From Apostichopus parvimensis (taxonomy: Eukaryota > Echinodermata > Holothuroidea > Aspidochirotida > Stichopodidae): a stretch of 25,592 nucleotides of DNA. Where the stretch lies: NCBI GenBank assembly GCA_000934455.1, contig KN891897.1, positions 4,277 through 29,868 of the forward strand, read 5' to 3'. Position 1 is the first letter of the stretch, and every line of letters begins with the position of its first letter. This document shows, one piece after another, positions 20,246-25,592 of the stretch. Below the pieces are notes generated by a model. The model searched no databases. It saw nothing but the letters and a program-made list of their open reading frames with translations, and was not told the DNA's origin. The position numbers and the translations under genes are program-made.

Positions 20246-23200
20246 CTATAACAAAGAAAAAAACAGAATTAATGTGACGCACTTTAATCAGGATATTCAC
20301 AGGTACCTATATATTACCAAGGCATGGTGGATTGCTTTGGTCCATTAAGAGATGGGGTGTTGGAGGTGTGAGCCGTTAAGTTCTTCTGACACTTTTCAGC
20401 AGTGTACGCAAATGCAGGGGGAGCATGCCTCCTATCTCCGTGGTCAGTCGGGAGATCTTGTTCAGTTGGGAAAGGATTAGATCACTCCTCCGGTCCCGGG
20501 AAGCCCTTCAGAAAGTGGGCCGGGCGACGTGTACCTACCTTTCAAGCTAATACTATTGTTCAAAGGTATCACTTAGCACAACCTTGCGTTGAGATCTAAC
20601 TAAATACATTATTTATAGTCTAACTATGACTGAGAATGGACCATTTGACTGAAATTTTGTTTTTCTGGGGACGGGTGGGGATCAGCGTTCTACCTCGATC
20701 CTTAAAGAATCCTGGATAAGCTTCTTTCCCTTCCATAGGTCATCTGCCATAACAAAAAAATTAAAACAAGCAAGGACACAAAATGAACAAAATTGAACCT
20801 ACCCGTTCTTAGCTTGAGCTCATCCCAGTTAGCTGGTGAAAATTTATAGAGCGCCTTCACTAAGAATTCGCCATCTGTTGGTTTGAGTGTTTCCCTCGCG
20901 TCATTGTCAGCTTTATGACGATCATCTACGTGAATTGTTACTCTGGTGTTATCAGCATCTGATGGACTGACGTCGGTGCTAAAATCTGATTCTGTTCATA
21001 AAATAAAAATCATCTTAATTAGTTAAGTAGTTAGTCACACCCATCCAAAGAAAGAGGAACGGTGTAATACGTCTTCCCTACTTCTACCGTTTCCCCCATA
21101 ATCACTAAAATTGGCTAGCTGCAACAAAAACGCTTGATGATAATAAATGTAATGACAATCGTTTTTCCTATGTGGCTATGGTAACAATCCAACACTATGG
21201 TTTTCACAAAATGAAAACCTTGCAATAGATATTTCAAAGCTCTCAAGCAACTGCTGAAAAGTGTATTGTACGACTTCGAAACTTGTTAGCCATTTTAGCA
21301 TAATCTAGCAGTACTTACGTCACCTACTGTATTAACCCATTTCAGAATAATTAGGGATACTTCCGGCTATAACACAAACTATTGCCGCCCAAAACCAAAA
21401 AATCAGTCAGTTCAGATCAAACTGTCAAAGACAATATTTAAGAAATTGTTACCATCCGAACTGTCCAATGTTCGATCTTCATCTTGGCATGTTTCACCTG
21501 TGAAGTCATCTCGCCTTTGATGACAATTGCAGCCACGAAAGTTCCAATCCTTCTTCTGCTTCTCGTCTTGTATCTTCGATGGTTCTCTACACTCACATCT
21601 TGGGCTGTCGAGAAGTTCGCTTTCGTCATGGATGCTTTTCCCGAGAATTAAACCTGTCGCTACCCTACACATATGTTGAGAACTACCTTGCAACCCGCAT
21701 TCGTCACTTGGCTGCTTCGTATCGTGCAAGGATTGGTGAGAACGCAATAATCTAGAGGTAACCTCTTGACAAAGCTTGTCTTCGGCTTGTGTAACTTGGT
21801 GGTTCTTCTTATGACGAGCGTCTTGCCCCTTTTTCTCTTGATCGGGCCCTTCGTGCACGCACCCACAGTGATGCCTTTGATCATATTGTCGCCGACAGAT
21901 GTGAAGGCTGTTACAAATGTCGACATCAGTAATGTTAGGAGAGTGATTTGAGGATCTAGTATCAACAAACAGCATCAGTTTCTTGGCGTCCATTAGCGCT
22001 GCTTGATACCGAGTCGGGTTGGTTTTCTGTAAACGACGCCACATGTTTTCTCCCAGTTGTTCGTATTCTTGGTATCTTCCAAGGAACCAACGAGCCAGAC
22101 ACTTATCAGGAGAGAACATTGTTTGAGGTGCTCTGTAGACGCACATATCGTCATCTTTAAGCAGGCAACATCCCGTATGTCCGCAACGGTGATGATCGTG
22201 TCTACGATCGATGTCGCATGTGGGAGGATTTACACCATTGTTGCGTCGTCCCTGGGGATTTGGCTCTTGACTAAAATGGCACAGATTTTCGTGATGGTAA
22301 TTCGTCGTGTTGACATCTATCCTCTGGCGTATACCGACATCTCCTTCTCTGACTTTACTCCGTGCCTTGCTTTCTGAACTGTTGACCGCATTCTGCTCGT
22401 TCTTGTCACACGTTAGTGGTGGACAGACGGGTGACCATTGAGTATTCTTATAGAACGCAGAGCAAGACTCCTTGGTGTTCTTTACTGGCGTGATATCTTG
22501 TTCGAAAACTGTCACACCACTGTTATCAAGGCAACCTTCCTGTGAATCTACACCTCCTGGTTCATGTGTCTGCATACCTTTACTTTTGAAGTCGTTCTCT
22601 TTGCGCAGTTCAGAAAGATTTGCATATGAGGAACTGATCACTGAACTTTCATCTGTGATTGGCTTTTCGTCAATACTTGGCTGTTCATTGTCACCGCAGT
22701 ATTCATTCTGTAGCCTGTCATGGGCTGATGGTTCTCCTTCTACAGACGTGATGGCATTGCTGAAATTGTCCGTCGTTACGTTATCGATGTTTTGGCTCGG
22801 GGCGTCCAATTTGCCAAAAGTCGGGTCATGATTTTGGCTTGTGTCTTGTAGTTGATTTGTTTCTCTGTTGTGGACTATTGCTGATGTCTGCGATGTCTCA
22901 TTCATATCTACAGTGTTGTTGTCAATGGAAAATCCGGTAGATTTAGATGTATGTGCATATGCTGTCTGGATGTCACTCTTTGTTGTGACGTCACCTTGAC
23001 ATGAATTTGTTGTTTCATCGGCTCTTGTGGAGACTTTAGGCGTGGATTGATTGACACTTAGTTGGCTTGAATTTGATTGGGTTGTCGAGGTCCGGGCAGA
23101 CGGTTCTGTGAGTCGATCCAAGTGTCCACTGGTTTGTCGTTGCACACTGATATCAGCATTTCCGATATGGTTATTGGATTGTTGTCTGTGATGCGCTACG

Positions 23201-25592
23201 TTTGAATCGGGACGACTGTTGTGTTGATCACGTGGTTGAATCGCGGGTCTACCATTGGTTGCTGTTTTCTTAGATTTACGAGAGACATTGGATAGAGAAC
23301 TAACTCTCGTAGCGGCGCTGCTGTCACTCTCTGAATCTGAAGTGGATGAACTGTCTGAACTAGAAGAACTGGATATAAAATAAAATGAATAGTAGTCGTT
23401 CACTGCCAAATGCAATAAAATACTTAACGACTTATACAGAAAGAAAATACCTACGAATCCAGGAAAATTTCTTCAGGTCTGTTTAAGTCAACAACGATAA
23501 CAGACAAGACAAAGTCAAGGAATGCAAAATGAAAAGGAGAAGAAGTATAATAAACCAACATGAGTAATCACATATTCCAGTAACAGTTCCCGCCAAGCAA
23601 TAACTTAAACTTCTTCTCACATTGTACAGTTACCATGACTACAAATGTCGGCCATCTTTCTTACAATTACCTACCTTTCTGATTCACTATCGGAGCTATC
23701 ATCTTGATCTGAACTGGAGCCAAAAAGAGAAAGTTGGAAGAATGAGCCTGACGGTTTTTGTGGTTTCTGGCTTTCTTGGACGGTCTCGTACTCCTCACTA
23801 GCTGTGATGAATTCTTCAAATGCTGGCAGCTCTATGAAGGTATTAAGATTGAAGCTTAAAACCCACTCTTGGACGTCCATATCCGGATTAGCTTTAGTGA
23901 CGTCATTATATGCTGCGCGGCTACCTTCCAATAACCTGCAACAGAAAAACACATGTTATTAGATAAATTAAATTTACATTTTAGTTTCGGCAGTTTGCAA
24001 CAAGTTTAAAAGTGCACATGAAAATCAGTCCGGTATTAAAAAATGTCACTAATCACGGGATGATAATTTTGTATAATAATGTTGATATGATACTATTATT
24101 ACTATATTGTTGGTGGTGAGGTCAAAAAAGGGGCTGGGGTGTTGGATTTTACACCCAGTAACTCATGGAATCTCCCCCGTCAACAAGTTAAACGTACCGA
24201 TATCTTTGTTGTCATGCTTCAAGAAAATCAGTAGCCCCTATCAGCATTCATTTGTGAATTTTAGTAGGCTTGTGGCTCCAAACAAAAAATTCAACTTTCA
24301 AAAATCGGTTAATGAAAGAATATGTTTCATTGCATTAAATTCGTAATAATTTTATTTCTAATCCAAGAATTGTTTTGTCCTTATATTCATCATTTCTTGT
24401 TCAAATAGCAAGTAAGTTTGTTTTCTGTGTACGGTCTGTTACGCTGGTGCTCCTCCATTGCTTGTACACATGCAACATGCATCCTGACGTGATCTAAATG
24501 TGCATGGAATACAAACACTAGGAACAGTAGGGTATCAACCCTGACTAATATATTTCACCGTAATAATAATGACAGAATTACATTAACTGAAACATTGCTT
24601 ACGTTGTTGAGGCCCCGCTCATATCTACCATCGTGATAAATGTTAATATCTGGTTTTTTAGGCACTGCAGACGAGCTGTTTCGATACCACGGCATCTTTC
24701 TAACACTTTTTCCATTCCCTGCATAGTAAAAATACAACAAACATATTAATCACTGAACAAAAAAGAAAAAAACAAGAGAAACGCCAACGACAAGGAGCAC
24801 AGGCGTTACTTGTATTATGATTACTTTTACTCGAGTCATCTCACAGTGTAACTATGACGTAATGATTACATCATAAGCCTAGTTACGCGTTATAACTACT
24901 AATGGGGTTACTGTAAAGGAGAAAGCAAATGAATATGAGCATAACCAATATATGTTTGTTTGTATGTATGTATGTATGTATTTTAGATTCCTCCAGGAAC
25001 TCTCGAAGAAGCCATCATTGGCTTATCAAAGCCACAACGGCTGACCGAAGTCAGTCTCTTAGATTCATATTAATACGAGCATAACCATTAAACACATTTA
25101 AGCGTTACGACACGTATTAACGCATTGCTTGTAATTCCTTTCCCCTCCCTCCTCCAATGTACGACAAACGTTATTTTCTTACCAAAAATAAATTTGTGCA
25201 TTGTACATTTGATCTATACTTGCTAAAAGTCGTTTACCTCTTCAAATCGATAGTTTTACTTCTCCCCTATGATTATCAAATCATTTCTTGCAAACTCTCC
25301 TTATACATAATGCTCAGAGCAAAAATATTAATTTAATAATGCTGCACATGATAAGGCATCTTTTAAGAACAATCTATACTTGTTACAAGTCACTTACCTC
25401 TATATATCGAACCTTCACGTCTCCTTGACACGTATCGACACGCCTCTTATAGACCCTTCTCACATAGTTCTCTTGTATTGTCAGTTTATCCGCTCTGTTA
25501 AACAATCTGTTTTTTGTTGATTTGTTTACAAATTTCTCTTGTCTTTCATCGTCAGCAAATCGACGAGCTTTCTGTGCATCCTCGCTTAGTTT
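20133..25592 (-). CDS. F-BAR and SH3 domain protein, PACSIN/syndapin-like (3' part; N-terminus outside window)
   Basis: Exons on the - strand: 25592(edge)-25398, 24718-24603, 23935-23675, 23368-21453, 20991-20803, 20245-20133, all GT-AG with matching phases, about 929 residues. The first three exons give the end of an F-BAR domain: MEKVLERCRGIETARLQCL and LEGSRAAYNDVTKANPDMDV then ELPAFEEF line up with the PACSIN pattern (MEQVFEQC, RAADAxEDLRWF, NWPQFEEW). A Ser/Asp tract and a very long disordered Cys/His-containing linker follow. The last two exons form a full SH3 domain: ALYKFSPANWDELKLRTG, GWAMG, GLFPASYV. F-BAR proteins bind and bend membranes, and PACSIN SH3 domains recruit dynamin and N-WASP. 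Against PACSIN: the linker is far longer than usual and I see no NPF motif. Other F-BAR/SH3 families remain possible. Confidence 0.85.
20246..20802 (-). other. F-BAR gene last intron
   Basis: GTAGGT donor, TTTCTTTGTTATAG acceptor. It contains a candidate alternative terminal exon (20682-20743) and a GC-rich patch at about 20405-20545 that stands out from its AT-rich surroundings. The patch also contains a donor-like GTAGGT on the - strand, but no exon with a fitting frame was found. Confidence 0.72.
20682..20743 (-). CDS. Candidate alternative last exon of the F-BAR gene
   Basis: After TTTTTTGTTATGGCAG, in the required phase 1, it reads DDLWKGKKLIQDSLRIEVER and stops at TGA. Its use would replace the second half of the SH3 domain, removing the conserved Trp and GLFPxxYV. 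The good acceptor and protein-like sequence make it plausible, but it may be chance. Confidence 0.3.
20803..20991 (-). CDS. F-BAR gene exon: first half of SH3 domain
   Basis: After an acidic linker (ESDFSTDVSPSDADN, VTIHVDDRHKADND) it reads GEFLVKALYKFSP, ANWDELKLRT. ALYxF and DELxLRxG are the RT-loop hallmarks of SH3 domains. Phase 1 at both ends, donor GTAGGT. In PACSIN genes I recall an intron near the same place in the SH3 domain. Confidence 0.9.
20992..21452 (-). other. F-BAR gene intron
   Basis: GTAACA donor, TTTTATGAACAG acceptor. Nothing notable in its 461 bases. Confidence 0.75.
21453..23368 (-). CDS. F-BAR gene giant linker exon (about 638 codons)
   Basis: A single exon codes for nearly all of the F-BAR to SH3 linker. 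It opens with SSSSDSSSTSDSESDSS, continues as a long Ser/Thr/Asn/Gln-rich disordered region, and then turns Cys/His-rich: RRHDHHRCGHTGCC (about 22190), CNSLHICRRQYDQRHHCGC (about 21900), CEC and CNC pairs near 21540-21600. Between the first two clusters lies a compact, probably helical block at 21955-22131. It ends TLDSSD plus one base at a GTAACA donor. Open frame continues 13 codons past the donor, but the phase and the SH3 exons downstream support splicing here. I recognise no named domain in the linker. Confidence 0.85.
23369..23674 (-). other. F-BAR gene intron
   Basis: GTAGGT donor, TTATTTTATATCCAG acceptor. It interrupts the Ser/Asp tract. Nothing else is visible in its 306 bases. Confidence 0.78.
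23675..23935 (-). CDS. F-BAR gene exon: end of F-BAR domain
   Basis: It reads LLEGSRAAYNDVTKANPDMD, VQEWVLSFNLNTFIELPAFEEF, then EEYETVQESQKPQKPSG and a Ser/Asp run SSSDQDDSSDSESE. The Tyr-x-Asp-Val, Asp-x-x-x-Trp and Pro-x-Phe-Glu-Glu spacing fits the last F-BAR helices of PACSIN. Phase 2 at both ends, donor GTAGGT. Confidence 0.88.
23936..24602 (-). other. F-BAR gene intron
   Basis: GTAAGC donor, TTTTTCTGTTGCAG acceptor. No repeat or gene is apparent; short ORFs on the opposite strand are unsupported. Confidence 0.72.
24603..24718 (-). CDS. F-BAR gene exon: F-BAR helix
   Basis: In phase 0 it reads GMEKVLERCRGIETARLQCL, KNQILTFITMVDMSGAST. The pattern Met-Glu-x-Val-x-Glu-x-Cys, Glu-x-x-Arg-Leu matches the F-BAR core of PACSIN. 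Leaves in phase 2 at GTAAGC. A longer open frame in another phase covers this region but does not fit the flanking exons. Confidence 0.85.
24719..25397 (-). other. F-BAR gene intron with a retroposon insertion
   Basis: GTAAGT donor, TTTTTACTATGCAG acceptor on the - strand. It contains a 124-bp insertion flanked by a 16-bp duplication (separate entry). The remainder is AT-rich. Confidence 0.78.
24948..25071 (-). mobile_element. Short SINE-like retroposon with (CATA)n tail
   Basis: A 124-bp insertion lies between two copies of AATAYGAGCATAACCA (24932-24947 and 25072-25087; one mismatch in 16), the mark of a retroposition target duplication. On the - strand it reads CTTCGGTCAGCCGTTGTGG, then a core through GAGAGTTCCTGGAGGAATC, and ends in (CATA)n. 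A tetranucleotide tail is typical of some LINE/SINE 3' ends. No family name can be given. Confidence 0.7.
25398..25592 (-). CDS. F-BAR gene exon (runs off the window edge)
   Basis: Open for 65 codons from the window edge: KLSEDAQKARRFADDERQEK, then a basic helical stretch with RADKLTIQENYVRRVYKRR, ending VKVRYIE. The charged helical character fits the long F-BAR helices. It leaves in phase 0 at a perfect GAG/GTAAGT donor. Confidence 0.8.

Noticed and set aside
20631..20662. Another possible phase-1 last exon of the F-BAR gene (VKWSILSHS, then stop)
   Set aside because: It is very short, with no SH3 resemblance; the exon at 20245-20133 completes the SH3 domain exactly.
24555..24740. 61-codon - strand ORF (PWYRNSSSAVPKKPD type) as the F-BAR gene exon frame
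   Set aside because: It is the wrong phase; starting after the acceptor at 24719 in phase 0 gives F-BAR-like sequence and fits both flanking exons.
1..25592. CRISPR arrays, rRNA, tRNA or bacterial-type operons
   Set aside because: The tandem arrays have no unique spacers, no tRNA-like cloverleaf or rRNA segments were seen, and the gene structure is plainly that of an animal genome.

Overview
The window is animal nuclear DNA. It is AT-rich, its genes are split by GT-AG introns, it carries many introns and tandem repeats, and it has no bacterial-style packed ORFs. The protein families and the types of mobile-element remnants suggest a marine invertebrate, possibly an echinoderm, but the sequence alone does not fix the species.

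Two convergent protein-coding genes account for the window. On the + strand, 287..15361 holds a complete FNBP4 (formin-binding protein 4) orthologue. I assembled it by hand from 12 coding exons whose splice phases all agree, giving about 998 residues: basic N-terminus, short conserved linker, first WW domain, long acidic region, conserved helical segment, second WW domain, large polyproline region, and the family's C-terminal motif. A likely poly(A) signal lies at 16085..16090.

On the - strand, the window edge at 25592 down to 20133 holds the 3' part of an F-BAR plus SH3 protein of PACSIN/syndapin type. Its N-terminal exons lie beyond the window. Six exons join with consistent phase. They encode the end of the F-BAR domain, a Ser/Asp tract, a very large (about 640-residue) Ser/Asn/Gln-rich and Cys/His-rich linker in one exon, and a C-terminal SH3 domain split over two small exons. 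A poly(A) signal lies at 19995..20000. A possible alternative 3' exon at 20743..20682 would cut the SH3 domain in half.

FNBP4 introns 4, 5 and 6 (3980..6840) are a tandem-repeat hot spot. In introns 4 and 6 the array begins at the 5' splice site itself, and in intron 5 it begins about 30 bases inside. Intron 7 carries a 462-bp non-autonomous DNA transposon (hAT-like inverted ends, matching flanking CTAATT). Intron 8 carries a strong hairpin resembling a degraded hammerhead ribozyme. Intron 11 has a 28-bp minisatellite. The first visible intron of the F-BAR gene holds a short retroposon-like insertion with a 16-bp target duplication and a tetranucleotide tail. The space between the genes (about 16.1 to 20.0 kb) is mostly featureless, with one 22-bp perfect palindrome and two weak exon-like fragments.

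The genes may be linked only by position. From family knowledge, both act around actin and membrane machinery: FNBP4 WW domains bind formin FH1 prolines, and PACSIN SH3 domains bind dynamin/N-WASP prolines. Nothing in the sequence shows co-regulation.
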